Positions 17,410 through 26,565 of a stretch of DNA of 64,000 nt are shown one piece after another. The stretch lies in assembly GCA_001657295.1 (NCBI GenBank), contig LYSW01000003.1, forward strand, positions 1 through 64,000, given 5' to 3'. The notes beneath the pieces were generated by a model. That model made no database searches and was not told the origin of the DNA. It saw only the letters and a program-made list of their open reading frames with translations. The stretch's first letter is position 1; each line of letters starts with the position of its first letter. Source of the DNA: Oceanicaulis sp. BBD 1991-10 (GTDB taxonomy: Bacteria; Pseudomonadota; Alphaproteobacteria; Caulobacterales; Maricaulaceae). The translations under genes and the position numbers were made by a program.

Positions 17410-18366
17410 CTAACGGCCGGCTTCGGTGACATCCTCCTGGGCGCCCGCCTCCGCGAAGCTCTCCCCTTCCCGCGCGCCGCGCAGATAGACATAGGCGGCG
17501 AGCGCCGTGATGGTCTGCTCGTCCAGTCGCTCCTGCCAGGCCGGCATGACGCCGTAGGGCCCGCGCCAGATGATGTCGCGCACCTGCTCCGGGCTGGAGC
17601 CGTAAAGCCAGATGGCGTCCGACAGGTTGGGCGCGCCCTGGCTTTGATCGCCGGATCCGTCGGCCATGTGGCAGATCGAGCATTGGGCGTCGTAAATCTC
17701 AGCGCCCGTCGTCCGGCCCGCTTCGGTCGGCTCGATCATGCCGGACAGGGTCAGAACATAATCGGCGACCGCGGCGATCTCATCGCGGCTCAGGAGCTCG
17801 TCGCGGCCATAGGCCGGCATTTGCGAGAAGCGCGTGTCGAAATCAGTATCCCAGCGCACCCCATGGCGGATGGTGTGGCGGATATCGTCGAACGAGCCGC
17901 CCCACAGCCAGTCATCGTCATTGAGATTGGGATAGCCGACAAAGCCCTGGCCGCCCGCGCCATGGCAGGTGGCGCAATTATCGCCGAAAGCGGAGTCGCC
18001 CGCCGCCAGCGCGAAGTTCAGAAGCTGGGCGTCATTTTCGACCGCATCGATTCCGCCGCTATCCGCCGCCGCCTGGAGCCGCGCGAAGTCTGCGCCGCGC
18101 AGCGCTTCCAGCTCGGCCATGGCCACGGCGACGTTGGCGCGCTCGGAATGATTGCGCAGGCCGCGGGTGTGGCCGTCCATCCCGGGCGGCGCCGGCAGGG
18201 CCGGCATGAAGATCATGTAGACGACCGACCAGGCGATGGTCGCGTAGAAAATCCACAGCCACCAGCGCGGCAGCGGATTGTCGAGTTCCTTAATCCCGTC
18301 CCATTCGTGGCCGGTTGTGCCGACCCCGGAATAGGCGTCGACTTCGCGATGTTCTTCCTCAGCCAT
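17410..18366 (-). CDS. ccoP: cbb3 oxidase subunit III, diheme cytochrome c CcoP
   Basis: A 318-aa protein with an N-terminal transmembrane helix (about residues 34-54, LPRWWLWIFYATIAW) and two heme c sites, CATCH at 131-135 and CSICH at 229-233. QMPAYG and VMPAW supply the methionine ligands. It passes electrons from CcoO to the catalytic subunit. The ATG at 18366 is chosen: the upstream ORF extension overlaps ccoQ too far, whereas this start gives an 8-nt overlap. GHEWDGIKELDNPLP is the family N-terminal signature. Confidence 0.95.
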   Translation of the reverse strand: MAEEEHREVDAYSGVGTTGHEWDGIKELDNPLPRWWLWIFYATIAWSVVYMIFMPALPAPPGMDGHTRGLRNHSERANVAVAMAELEALRGADFARLQAAADSGGIDAVENDAQLLNFALAAGDSAFGDNCATCHGAGGQGFVGYPNLNDDDWLWGGSFDDIRHTIRHGVRWDTDFDTRFSQMPAYGRDELLSRDEIAAVADYVLTLSGMIEPTEAGRTTGAEIYDAQCSICHMADGSGDQSQGAPNLSDAIWLYGSSPEQVRDIIWRGPYGVMPAWQERLDEQTITALAAYVYLRGAREGESFAEAGAQEDVTEAGR

Positions 18367-18559
18367 CGGATTTGTCCTTGTTTGAGGCGGGCTGGTCGGC
18401 CGCGGCGGGCCGGTCATTATCCATCAGGGGCGCGCGTGCGGCGGCGTCGAACGATTCCTGGTTTTTCGGCCAGAAGGCGTAGATCGAACCGCCGATGAAC
18501 AGGGCGATGAACAAGAGCATCCCCCAAGTCTGCGCGAAGCTGGCGAGCATCTCATACAT
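18359..18559 (-). CDS. ccoQ: cbb3 oxidase subunit CcoQ
   Basis: A 66-aa protein with a single transmembrane helix at residues 5-28 and the FWPKNQESFDAAARAPL motif that identifies CcoQ. It stabilises the CcoN-CcoO-CcoP complex. It sits 6 nt after ccoO and overlaps ccoP by 8 nt, in standard order. Confidence 0.9.
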   Translation of the reverse strand: MYEMLASFAQTWGMLLFIALFIGGSIYAFWPKNQESFDAAARAPLMDNDRPAAADQPASNKDKSDG

Positions 18560-18565
18560 GGCCGG

Positions 18566-19327
18566 CTACCTCAGATTCTCGTCGGCGTCGGCTTCATAGG
18601 TGGAGAAGTCCACCATGGTGCCGAGCACCTGCAGATAGGCGATCAGGGCGTCCAGTTCGGAGACCATCTCCGGATTGCCGTCAAAGTCCCGGATCGGCGC
18701 GCCGGGATAGCGGGCCGCAAACCCGTCATAATCCGCCGCGAACGGGTCGAGCTGGGTGTAGATGTCGTTGACCGCGTTCTCGAGCCGTTCGAGCTCGTCA
18801 TAGGGCGTGCCCAGGATGGTCAGCGCCCGCATGCGACCGGCGACCACGTCGACCTCCAGCGGCGTCGTCTCCAGATGGGCGTAGGGCGGCATGATCGACT
18901 CCGGGACCACAGAGCGCGGGTCGCGCATATGGTCGCGATGCCATTCGTCAGAGAATTTGCCGCCGACCCGGGCGAGATCGGGTCCGGTCCGCTTGGAGCC
19001 CCACTGGAAGGGGCGGTCATACATGCTCTCGGCCGCCAGCGAGTAGTGGCCGTAGCGTTCGACCTCGTCGCGCAGCGGGCGGACCATCTGAGAATGGCAG
19101 ACATAGCAGCCTTCCCGGATATAGATGTCCCGGCCCATCAGCGCGAGCGGAGAATAGGGCCGCACGCCTTCGACCTCTTCGATGGTCTCGTCGAGATAGA
19201 AGAGCGGGGCGATCTCCACCAGGCCGCCGATGGACACCACGACCAGAACGCCCGCGGTCAGGAGGATCGAGTTCTTCTCAAGGACCTTTTTGTGCCAGGC
19301 CCAGATCGGATTGGTCTTGTCAGCCAT
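18566..19327 (-). CDS. ccoO: cbb3 oxidase subunit II, monoheme cytochrome c CcoO
   Basis: A 253-aa membrane-anchored cytochrome c. A transmembrane helix covers about residues 20-40, the heme motif is CYVCH (Cys74 to His78) followed by [10 protein letters not shown], and SIMPPYAHL contains the axial methionine. Its heme receives electrons from CcoP and passes them to CcoN. The gene follows ccoN after 13 nt and has AGGAAAGGA upstream. Confidence 0.96.
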   Translation of the reverse strand: MADKTNPIWAWHKKVLEKNSILLTAGVLVVVSIGGLVEIAPLFYLDETIEEVEGVRPYSPLALMGRDIYIREGCYVCHSQMVRPLRDEVERYGHYSLAAESMYDRPFQWGSKRTGPDLARVGGKFSDEWHRDHMRDPRSVVPESIMPPYAHLETTPLEVDVVAGRMRALTILGTPYDELERLENAVNDIYTQLDPFAADYDGFAARYPGAPIRDFDGNPEMVSELDALIAYLQVLGTMVDFSTYEADADENLR

Positions 19328-19340
19328 GATCCGTCCTTTC

Positions 19341-20999
19341 CTATTCGGCCGGGGATGCGATGGCGGCGGACTGCGGCTTCACCGACGCGTCCTTCTCACG
19401 CACATCACCCTTGATGGTTTTGTAGACATTCCAGGCCATCAGAACGGCGCCGGCGAGGTAGAGCACGCCGCCCAGGCCACGGATGATGTAGTAGGGCTTC
19501 ATGGCCTCGACGGTCTGAATGAAGCTGAACTCCAAAAAGCCCAGGCTGTCATAGGCGCGCCACATCAGGCCCTGCATGATCCCCGACACCCACATGGAGG
19601 TGATGTAGAGAATGATGCCCAGGGTCGCGATCCAGAAATGCCACTCGATCAAGGCCTTGGAGTACATGCCGGCGCGCTTCCACAGCCAGGGCACCAGGCA
19701 GTAGATCGCCCCGAAGCTGATGAAGCCGACCCAGCCCAACGCGCCGGAGTGCACGTGGCCGATGGTCCAGTCGGTATAGTGAGACAGCGAGTTCACCGCC
19801 CGCACCGACATCACCGGGCCTTCAAAGGTCGACATGCCGTAAAACGCCACGGAGACCACGAGCATGCGGATCACCGGGTCGGTGCGCAGCTTGTCCCAGG
19901 CGCCCGACAGCGTCATCAGGCCGTTGATCATGCCGCCCCAGCTGGGCATCCACAGCATGATCGAGAAGGTCATGCCCAGCGTCTGCGCCCATTCCGGCAG
20001 CGCCGTGTAGTGCAGGTGATGCGGACCGGCCCAGATATAGATGAAGATCAGCGCCCAGAAGTGGATGATCGACAGGCGGTAGGAGAAGACCGGCCGCTCA
20101 GCCCGCTTGGGGATGAAGTAGTACATGATCGCCAAAAAGCCGGCGGTCAGGAAGAAGCCGACCGCGTTGTGGCCGTACCACCACTGGGTCAGGGCGTCCT
20201 GAACGCCTGCGAAGGCGCCATAGCTGCGCGCGCCGATGATCGAGACCGGAACGGCCAGATTGTTGACCACGTGCAGCATCGCGATGGTGACGATGAAGGC
20301 CAGGAAGAACCAGTTGGCCACGTAGATGTGGGGTTCCTTGCGCCGCATCAGCGTCGCCATGAAGACGAAGAGATAGGCGACCCAGACGATCGTCAGCCAC
20401 AGATCGGCATACCATTCCGGCTCGGCGTATTCCTTGCCCTGGGTGATGCCCAGCAGATAGCCGGTGGCCGCGACCACGATGAAGAATTGATAACCCCAGA
20501 AGACGAACCAGGGCCAAACTCCGCCGGCCAGACGCGTCCGCGAGGTGCGCTGCACCACGTAGAAGCTGGTGGCGATCAGCACATTGCCGCCGAAAGCGAA
20601 GATCACCGCGCTGGTGTGCAGCGGGCGCAGGCGGCCGAAATTCAGTTCCGGGATGGCCGGGAAAGAGAGAAGCTCGGGGAAGGCCAGCTGGAACGCGATC
20701 ACCACGCCGACCAGCAAGCCGACCACTCCCCAGAACATCGATGCGATGACGCCGTATTTAATGACGTTCTCCGCGTACTGGGTCTTGTCGGTCTCGATGC
20801 CGCCGCCGGAATAGACGCCGGCCATGCCGAACATCCCGGCCAAGAAGCCCGCCCCAATCACCCAGGCGTGGATTCGGATCGCCGCGTCGGCGCCGGCCGC
20901 CGCCGAAATCAGCGCCCAAAGGAATCCGACGGCGCAGATCCCCATCACGATCATCGCCTGGGTGTCAAAACCTGTTTTCGTACTAGCCGCAACGGCCAT
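19341..20999 (-). CDS. ccoN: cbb3 oxidase catalytic subunit I CcoN
   Basis: A 552-aa heme-copper oxidase subunit with about 14 transmembrane helices. The metal-binding histidines appear in [35 protein letters not shown] and [12 protein letters not shown]. It reduces oxygen to water with high affinity and pumps protons. It is the first gene of a leftward ccoNOQP-GHIS run; GGGAGGGG precedes the ATG. No FNR/FixK box (TTGAT-N4-ATCAA) was found in the roughly 200 bp upstream. Confidence 0.97.
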   Translation of the reverse strand: MAVAASTKTGFDTQAMIVMGICAVGFLWALISAAAGADAAIRIHAWVIGAGFLAGMFGMAGVYSGGGIETDKTQYAENVIKYGVIASMFWGVVGLLVGVVIAFQLAFPELLSFPAIPELNFGRLRPLHTSAVIFAFGGNVLIATSFYVVQRTSRTRLAGGVWPWFVFWGYQFFIVVAATGYLLGITQGKEYAEPEWYADLWLTIVWVAYLFVFMATLMRRKEPHIYVANWFFLAFIVTIAMLHVVNNLAVPVSIIGARSYGAFAGVQDALTQWWYGHNAVGFFLTAGFLAIMYYFIPKRAERPVFSYRLSIIHFWALIFIYIWAGPHHLHYTALPEWAQTLGMTFSIMLWMPSWGGMINGLMTLSGAWDKLRTDPVIRMLVVSVAFYGMSTFEGPVMSVRAVNSLSHYTDWTIGHVHSGALGWVGFISFGAIYCLVPWLWKRAGMYSKALIEWHFWIATLGIILYITSMWVSGIMQGLMWRAYDSLGFLEFSFIQTVEAMKPYYIIRGLGGVLYLAGAVLMAWNVYKTIKGDVREKDASVKPQSAAIASPAE

Positions 21000-21042
21000 C
21001 CGCCCCTCCCATATGAGGAATTCGAAATGTCCGGACCGCTAT

Positions 21043-21060
21043 TGCGGATAAATGTCCGCA
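21043..21060. promoter_or_regulatory. Inverted repeat upstream of ccoN
   Basis: Arms TGCGGA (21043-21048) and TCCGCA (21055-21060) with a 6-nt spacer lie 44 bp upstream of the ccoN start. On the coding strand, CGGACATTT occurs twice in this stretch, once inside the palindrome and once nearer the start codon. This could be an operator for an oxygen or redox regulator other than FNR. No protein is assigned. Confidence 0.35.
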
Positions 21061-21202
21061 GCGGGAGTATGGCAATATGCCTCAGCGCCGAAGGTCGTAG
21101 GTGCGCCACAGCGTCCCCGGCAGCCCAATCAGCTTGCATTTCAAGGGGTTTTCGCAAGTCTTGGGCGGGCCTCACTGAACACACCCCAAGCTAGGCGACA
21201 CG

Positions 21203-21907
21203 TTGACACACCCGGGCCTCGACATTTCGCCCTTCCTGGGCGGGCGCACGGAGCTGGACTTTCTGGCCGGCCTGATCGCGGGATTCGCTTCAAGCCTGCA
21301 TTGCCTGGCCATGTGCGGCGGGGTCGCAGCCGCGATCAGCGCCCATGGCGCGCGCGGCCGCGGCGCGGCCGTGATGCAACGCACCAGCATCTTGATTCAG
21401 GCGCAGCTCGCCCGCGCGGGCGTCTATATCGCGCTGGGCGTCCTCGCCGGCGTGATCGGTTGGGGCCTGCACGACGCGCCGTTGGCGGGCGATCTTCATC
21501 AGGTGACCCGCTGGCTCGCCGCCCTCGCCCTGGTCGCGGCCGCCTACACCGTGGCCGAGATTCCGCTTTTCGGCGGGGCGGCGGGGCGCTGGGGCGCCAA
21601 GCTGGCCGGCCCGGTGTTCAGACGCCTGCACCATCTGCACCGATTCGGACCGATCGGGCTGGGCGCCGCCTGGGGCCTGATGCCTTGCGCGATGGTGTAT
21701 CTGGCGACCTTCTACGCCGGCCTGACCGGCTCAGCGCTGCAGGGCGGGCTTGTGATGGCGGGCTTCGGCCTGGGCACCATACCGGGGCTGACCCTGGCCG
21801 GCGCCACGGCGGGCGGGCTTGCGGGGCTGGCCTCGAACGTCCCGCTCAAAGCGCTGGCGGCGGCGGCGCTTCTGGCGTTGGCGGTGGTGACGGTGATCGG
21901 CCGCTAG
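21203..21907 (+). CDS. Sulfite exporter TauE/SafE-like membrane protein of cco loci
   Basis: A 234-aa polytopic protein with six or so hydrophobic segments. Diagnostic motifs are SLHCLAMCGG near the N-terminus, GLMPCAMVY and GFGLGTIPG; the paired CxxxC-like and PC motifs suggest metal handling. COG2836 proteins of this kind are common beside ccoGHIS and ccoI genes and are linked to copper and cbb3 maturation. No ATG precedes the conserved region, so the start is taken as the TTG at 21203, with a weak ribosome site. It is divergent from ccoN. Confidence 0.75.
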   Translation: MTHPGLDISPFLGGRTELDFLAGLIAGFASSLHCLAMCGGVAAAISAHGARGRGAAVMQRTSILIQAQLARAGVYIALGVLAGVIGWGLHDAPLAGDLHQVTRWLAALALVAAAYTVAEIPLFGGAAGRWGAKLAGPVFRRLHHLHRFGPIGLGAAWGLMPCAMVYLATFYAGLTGSALQGGLVMAGFGLGTIPGLTLAGATAGGLAGLASNVPLKALAAAALLALAVVTVIGR

Positions 21908-22017
21908 CGGCGTGCGCCGGAATAAGCCGGAAAGATCGAAATTAGCAATTAACGCGAAGTCCGTTTTATTATAAGTTGTATCGCTCCAACCCTGAGACCC
22001 CTCCCTTGGAGCGTTAG

Positions 22018-23370
22018 ATGTCACCGCTTATTGCTCTGCTCGCCGTCACGCTTGAAGCCACGCCGCCGCTTCCGGCTTCGGAATCCTGCATCTGCGATCC
22101 CGCGACCGACAGCGCGTGCACCTGGCCTGCGCTACAAATTGTTTCCCGAGACAGCAACGGCCAGCAGGCTCCACGCCAACATGCCGCCGACGCATCCCTC
22201 TCCGCCGACGGACGCTGGGTGGCGTTTCGGAGCCGATCCCGCTTTTTCGCAAGGACCAGCACCCATCCGCGGGAGCAAATCTATCTGAAGGATTTGCACA
22301 CCGGCGAGCTGACGTTGGCCAGCCCGAGCTTTCGAGGAGGGCCGTCAGAAAATCAGAGCTATAACCCTGTCCTGTCCCATGACGGACGGCGGGTCGCCTT
22401 CGTGAGTTTTGCGACCGATCTCGTGCCGGTGACGGACGGGCTGCGGAGCATGTCTCGCAACGTGTTTGTATTTGACCGCTTGAGCGGTCAGGTCGAGCTC
22501 ATCAGCGCCAGCCCAGACAGCGATCCCGGAAATCACAGTGCTGATCTTGAGTTGGGATTTTCACCCAATGGCGACCGGCTTGTTTTCGCCAGCCGGGCCG
22601 ACAATCTTCATCCCGACGACACCGACCATTTCACCAATGTCTTCCTCCATGACTTCACCACTGGCGTGCTCTCGCTGGTGGAGCCGGCCGCGATCACAAA
22701 CCTTCCCGACGGCATCGAACTGACCCAGGCGCGGGAGCCGAGTTTTTCCGGCGCCAGCAACCAAGTCACCTATATTCAACAACTCAGCAGCGGGCTGCCA
22801 GGCGGCGCGCCGACCGTGGTCCATGACCTCGACACTGACCTCGCCGAGATCATCTCCGTAACCCCGGACGGCGTCTTCGCCCATAGCGCCACAGACAACC
22901 CGGTCTTCTCCGATGACGGAAACTCCGTGCTTTTCCTGTCCCAGTCGACCAATCTCGTCGACGACGAAGTCGACCGGGACTTCAACGCCTACGTCAAGGA
23001 CCTCGTCACAGGCGAGATCATCCTGGCCTCCCGCAATGCAGACGGCGATCCAATCAACGATCGCGTTTTCACGGCGTCGATTTCGTCGACGGGCCGGTAT
23101 GTCGCGTTCACCACGGAAGGCCGGAACGCCGTCAGCGCGCCTCGCTCAAACGGTCGACAGGTCTTCTTGTTCGACCGCCAGACCGGCCGATCCCGGCTGC
23201 TTTCCCAAGCCTTTGACGGTGGCCGGGTCACGAACCAGGCCGAACTGCTGGCTGAAGCCTTCACGCGCGATGGCCGTCTGGTGTTTGAAGGCCGGGACCG
23301 CAACTATGTCGTTGACGACCTCAACGGTAACCGGGCGGATATCTACCTAACCGGATGCGGCGCTCCCTAA
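22018..23370 (+). CDS. TolB/WD40-like beta-propeller protein
   Basis: A 450-aa protein with a short hydrophobic N-terminus (possible weak signal peptide, residues 1-14), then a cysteine pair near residues 24-34. At least six repeats of the type LSxDGRxVAFxSxxxNL..NxxxxDLxTG follow, the PD40/TolB-like propeller blade. Each blade starts with a DG or NG turn. No enzymatic motif is visible, so a binding or scaffold role is inferred. An AT-rich stretch at about 21950-21985 upstream could hold its promoter. It stands alone. Confidence 0.7.
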   Translation: MSPLIALLAVTLEATPPLPASESCICDPATDSACTWPALQIVSRDSNGQQAPRQHAADASLSADGRWVAFRSRSRFFARTSTHPREQIYLKDLHTGELTLASPSFRGGPSENQSYNPVLSHDGRRVAFVSFATDLVPVTDGLRSMSRNVFVFDRLSGQVELISASPDSDPGNHSADLELGFSPNGDRLVFASRADNLHPDDTDHFTNVFLHDFTTGVLSLVEPAAITNLPDGIELTQAREPSFSGASNQVTYIQQLSSGLPGGAPTVVHDLDTDLAEIISVTPDGVFAHSATDNPVFSDDGNSVLFLSQSTNLVDDEVDRDFNAYVKDLVTGEIILASRNADGDPINDRVFTASISSTGRYVAFTTEGRNAVSAPRSNGRQVFLFDRQTGRSRLLSQAFDGGRVTNQAELLAEAFTRDGRLVFEGRDRNYVVDDLNGNRADIYLTGCGAP

Positions 23371-23546
23371 GCGGCGAATCGCGCCCGCCGCGGCGATTAG
23401 ATCGTCAACATCGCTTCAGCGTCGCCACAACAGGCGACCCAATCGCCCTTGGCGTCATCGGTCAAAATTTTGGCGCGGGCGGGCAAGAGCGATGCACGCC
23501 TACTCCCTAAACATCGGCTTGCAAACCCTTTGAAAGGAGCAAGCCC

Positions 23547-24383
23547 ATGACCCCCAACCAAGACCTCACCCTCGTTCTCGGCGGCGCCGGCAAGACCGGC
23601 CGCCGGGTCGTCGACGGCCTGAAGGCCGGCGGCCAGGCCGTCCGCGTCGGATCGCGGTCCGCCGTGCCGTTCTTCGACTGGGACAATGAAGCGAGCTGGG
23701 ACGCCAGCCTGGACGGCGTCACCGCCGTCTATGTCACCTATGCGCCCGATCTCGCCATTCCCGGCGCCGCGGACGCCATTAAGGCCTTTGTCCAAAAAGC
23801 CAAGCGCCACGGCGTGACGCGTCTGGTGCTGTTGTCGGGCCGCGGCGAAGAAGAAGCCCAGGCCTGCGAGCGCATCGTTCAAGCCTCCGGTCTGGAATGG
23901 ACGATCATCCGCGCCAGCTGGTTCAACCAGAATTTCTCCGAAGGCGCCTTCATCGACATGGTCGTCAACGGCGCGATCACCCTGCCGGCCGGCGACACGC
24001 CGGAGCCCTTTGTCGACATCGACGATATCGCGCAGATCGCCGTCGCCGCCCTCACCGAAGACCGCCATGCCGGCGAGATCTATGAGGTCACCGGCCCACG
24101 CCTGATGACATTCGCCGACATCGCTGCGGAGCTTTCCAGGGCGACCGGCCGCGAGATCGCCTATGTCGGCGTTCCCCATGCCCAGTTCGTGGCCGAGATC
24201 TCCAAGTCCGGCGCGCCCAGGGAGGTCGCCTGGATGCTGGATTATCTCTTCGCCACTGTCCTGGACGGGCGCAACGCGCACCTGACCGACGGCGTCGAGC
24301 GCGCCCTTGGACGCCCGCCGAAGGATTTCGCCGACTACGCCCGCGAGACCGCCAGAACCGGCGTTTGGAACGCGGCGGCCTGA
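23547..24383 (+). CDS. NmrA-like NAD(P)-binding oxidoreductase
   Basis: A 278-aa atypical SDR. The N-terminus has the dinucleotide-binding LVLGGAGKTGRRVVDGL, followed by VTRLVLLSGRG and EWTIIRASWFNQNFSEG, which match NmrA/YtfG-like proteins. Such proteins sense NAD(P) or reduce quinones; none of the classical YxxxK is needed. AAAGGAG lies 7 nt upstream of the ATG. It precedes a DUF1772 protein and an AraC regulator on the same strand, a common arrangement for regulator-controlled detoxification genes. Confidence 0.78.
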   Translation: MTPNQDLTLVLGGAGKTGRRVVDGLKAGGQAVRVGSRSAVPFFDWDNEASWDASLDGVTAVYVTYAPDLAIPGAADAIKAFVQKAKRHGVTRLVLLSGRGEEEAQACERIVQASGLEWTIIRASWFNQNFSEGAFIDMVVNGAITLPAGDTPEPFVDIDDIAQIAVAALTEDRHAGEIYEVTGPRLMTFADIAAELSRATGREIAYVGVPHAQFVAEISKSGAPREVAWMLDYLFATVLDGRNAHLTDGVERALGRPPKDFADYARETARTGVWNAAA

Positions 24384-24463
24384 TCTGACGGCGGCGTCCC
24401 CAGCCGCCGCGATCGCCTCTGATCGCGGCGGCCGCGTCCCTGAAACGAGCAAAGGAGCACCCC

Positions 24464-24967
24464 ATGTCCTATCACTGGATCCTCGTCGCCGTCCTGTTTC
24501 TGGCGCTGTGGAGCGCGATCATCGGCGGCGTCTTCTGGGCTTTTTCCGAGTTCATCATGAAGGCGCTGACCCGCGCGCAGCCCGCCGCCGGCATCGAAGC
24601 CATGCAGCAGATCAATAAGACGGTGATCGGCACTCAATTCGTCGCAGGCATCCTGCTGATCCCGGTGCTGTCGATCGGCCTGGCGGTCCATGCCTGGGGC
24701 TCGGTCTCAGGCCTGCCGCTGTTCGCAATTCTTCTCGCGGCTCTGGTTTTCGTGACGAGCGTGTTCTTCATGACGCTGGCGGGCAATGTGCCGATGAATA
24801 ATCGGCTGGCGGCGCTCGACCACACCACCGAGGAAGGGACCGCCTATTGGGCGCTGTATGGTCGGCGCTGGACCCGTCTGAACCATATCCGCTCGCTTGG
24901 CGGCGTTCTCACCGCCGTCATCTATCTCGTCGCCGCCGTGACGCTGATGGCGTCGGGCCAGGTGTAA
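24464..24967 (+). CDS. DUF1772-like four-helix membrane protein
   Basis: A 167-aa integral membrane protein with four hydrophobic segments (about residues 5-30, 53-75, 83-105 and 140-162). The pattern FMTLAGNVPMNNRLAAL followed by WTRLNHIRS is typical of DUF1772/anthrone oxygenase-like proteins. No catalytic function is established for the bacterial members. AAAGGAG sits just upstream. It is 80 bp downstream of the NmrA-like gene and probably co-transcribed. Confidence 0.7.
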   Translation: MSYHWILVAVLFLALWSAIIGGVFWAFSEFIMKALTRAQPAAGIEAMQQINKTVIGTQFVAGILLIPVLSIGLAVHAWGSVSGLPLFAILLAALVFVTSVFFMTLAGNVPMNNRLAALDHTTEEGTAYWALYGRRWTRLNHIRSLGGVLTAVIYLVAAVTLMASGQV

Positions 24968-24972
24968 AAGCG

Positions 24973-25053
24973 ATGCACATCCTTCTATCCGTCATCGTCA
25001 AGATATTGATCATATTGATCTCCATCCTGATCTCGGGTCTGGGCGCGCTCTGA
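24973..25053 (+). CDS. Possible 26-aa membrane peptide
   Basis: The frame MHILLSVIVKILIILISILIS then GLGAL starts 5 nt after the DUF1772 stop and is almost entirely hydrophobic, a plausible single-pass small protein. The ribosome site is weak (AAAAGCG). It could equally be chance, since short hydrophobic frames are common. Confidence 0.3.
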   Translation: MHILLSVIVKILIILISILISGLGAL

Positions 25054-25125
25054 CGCGTCCAGGTCTTTCCGGCTCGCCCCCGGCGCCGTCTGGTCAGACC
25101 GCGAGACCGCGCTAAGCTCCCCGCC

Positions 25126-26142
25126 ATGGGGCAAATCACATCGCTTTACGTCTACAAGGTCGTCAGCCAGGCCAGTCCTGGCGTCGAGACGCGGGACCTG
25201 GTCGAGGGTCTAGGCCTGAATCCGGACGGCCCCGTCGATCCCGCCCAGATGGTGTCCTCGCCGGACTATTACCGCTTCTTCGCCGATCTGGAGGCCCGCG
25301 ATCCGGACGGGCTCAATCTGCCGCTTCGCATCGGCGCCTCGATGCAGAGCGATGAATACGGCGCTTTCGGCCTGGCGTGGAAATCGGCTCCGAATCTTCG
25401 CGGGTCCTATAATCGCGCCGAACGCTATGCGCGCGTTCTCTCCAGCGTCGAGGCGTATGTCCTCGAACCCGCCGACGGCGGGGCGTTCTACACGCTGCTG
25501 AAAGAAGGCGACGGCGGTCGCGGCATGCAGCTGTCGAACGAGGCCAGCCTGTCCGCGGTGACCGAAATCAGCAACCAGGTGACGACGGCCGATTTCCTGC
25601 CCCGCGCGGTGTATTTCAAACACGCCCCCCGGGGCCCGGTCGAAGCCTACGAGGCCCATTTCAGATGTCCGGTGCACTTTGGGAGCGGCCGGGACGCCCT
25701 CTTGGTCGGCGACGATTTATTGGCGGCTCCGAACACGCTGGGCGATGAGACCATCGCCCGGTTTTTCGACCGGCATCTGGAACAGGAACTCGCCGCTCTG
25801 GTGGAGGATGCCGGGCTCGAACAGCGGGTTCGGATCGCCGTCGCGAAGACGCTCAGCGAAGGCGTGCCGACCCTGTCGGAAATCGCCTCCAGCCTGGGCA
25901 TGAGCGCGCGCACCTTGCAGCGGCGCTTAGCGGACACGGGGGAGTCGTTTCAAACCCTGGTCGATCTGGCGCGCCGCGAGCTCGCGCAGCACCTGCTTGA
26001 AGAGACCGATTACAGCCTCGCGGAAATCGCCTTCCTGACCGGTTTCTCCGAACAGAGCGGCTTCACCCGCGCCTTCAAGCGCTGGGCCGGACAGACCCCG
26101 CGCTCCTACCGGCTCGGCCAAAGCACGATCCCCGGATCCTGA
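25126..26142 (+). CDS. AraC family regulator with arabinose-binding-like N-terminus
   Basis: A 338-aa regulator. Residues 1-200 form the effector domain seen in OruR/ArgR-type AraC proteins (SPDYYRFFADLEARDPDGLNLPLRIG and AVYFKHAPRGPVEAYEAHF). The C-terminus is the double helix-turn-helix: LSEIASSLGMSARTLQRRL and YSLAEIAFLTGFSEQSGFTRAF with RWAGQTPRSYR. It follows the NmrA and DUF1772 genes, which are its most likely targets. The start at 25126 lacks a clear ribosome site. Confidence 0.87.
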   Translation: MGQITSLYVYKVVSQASPGVETRDLVEGLGLNPDGPVDPAQMVSSPDYYRFFADLEARDPDGLNLPLRIGASMQSDEYGAFGLAWKSAPNLRGSYNRAERYARVLSSVEAYVLEPADGGAFYTLLKEGDGGRGMQLSNEASLSAVTEISNQVTTADFLPRAVYFKHAPRGPVEAYEAHFRCPVHFGSGRDALLVGDDLLAAPNTLGDETIARFFDRHLEQELAALVEDAGLEQRVRIAVAKTLSEGVPTLSEIASSLGMSARTLQRRLADTGESFQTLVDLARRELAQHLLEETDYSLAEIAFLTGFSEQSGFTRAFKRWAGQTPRSYRLGQSTIPGS

Positions 26143-26252
26143 ACGCCCGGCGTATTGGCGCGCGGCGACAAGGATTTGGCGCGCGCCGTCAATCCATCGG
26201 CTCCAGCACCCGGTAGACCTGTTTCATCATCACGACCCGGGAGCCTGAGAGG

Positions 26253-26441
26253 ATGAGACAGGCAAGACATGAAACCGCGCGCCCAAAGCCCGTCGGTCTC
26301 GCCGGCGGCGTATCGCTGGTCACCACGATTGCGCTGTTCAGCGTCGTCACTTGGATCGCGGCGGACAGCCTTTTGATGGATGACCGCAACGGCCCTTTCA
26401 TCAATACGGCGAAGGTCGCAGCCGATTCGGAGTGGACATGA
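26253..26441 (+). CDS. Possible 62-aa single-pass membrane protein
   Basis: A short frame with a basic N-terminus and one transmembrane helix at about residues 15-38 (VGLAGGVSLVTTIALFSVV). Its stop overlaps the -35 region of the methionine operon promoter. GAGAGG abuts the ATG with no spacing, which is poor. Otherwise the stretch 26143-26442 holds nothing I recognise. Confidence 0.3.
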   Translation: MRQARHETARPKPVGLAGGVSLVTTIALFSVVTWIAADSLLMDDRNGPFINTAKVAADSEWT

Positions 26442-26460
26442 CATAAAGACATCTTTATAT
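26433..26460 (+). promoter_or_regulatory. Candidate promoter of the methionine operon
   Basis: TGGACA (26433-26438), a 16-nt spacer and TTATAT (26455-26460) form a plausible housekeeping promoter. Transcription would then begin at about 26466-26468, the first base pairs of the riboswitch stem. The fit of promoter, operator and aptamer supports the call. Confidence 0.55.
26443..26458. promoter_or_regulatory. Palindromic operator in the methionine promoter (SahR-like site)
   Basis: ATAAAGA (26443-26449) and TCTTTAT (26452-26458) are exact inverted repeats around CA. The site lies between the predicted -35 and -10 elements, where a repressor would block polymerase. From memory, its shape resembles sites of SahR, the ArsR-type S-adenosylhomocysteine regulator of methionine genes in alphaproteobacteria. 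The assignment is inference; no sahR gene is in the window. Confidence 0.55.
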
Positions 26461-26466
26461 CCTGAT

Positions 26467-26521
26467 GCGCGCCGATTTGAGCTTCAGCTTGCGGGCGCGG
26501 AATAAGTGCGGCTAAAGCGGG
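26467..26521 (+). ncRNA. SAM-II riboswitch (metA element)
   Basis: The stretch reproduces the SAM-II consensus in order: stem P1 CGCGCC (26468-26473) pairs with GGCGCG (26494-26499), GATTTGA follows the first strand, TTGC precedes the second, then AATAAGTG and GCTAAAGC at the 3' end. SAM-II binds S-adenosylmethionine in an H-type pseudoknot and shuts off methionine genes in alphaproteobacteria. The downstream genes hom-metX-metZ make the identification secure. The aptamer is followed by ATG 26535 at close range and by the hom ATG 26622 about 100 nt away. Confidence 0.88.
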
Positions 26522-26565
26522 GCGAACGGCGGGGATGGCGCGGCTTCTGGCGTGCGTGCCATCCA

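Noticed and set aside
21134-21144. TTGCATTTCAA as an FNR/FixK site for ccoN
   Set aside because: The half-sites are spaced by 5 nt in place of the required 8 and the AT pairs of the consensus are absent.
19230-21194. A 654-aa open frame on the plus strand opposite ccoN and ccoO
   Set aside because: It is His/Asp-rich low-complexity translation antisense to a certain catalytic oxidase subunit.
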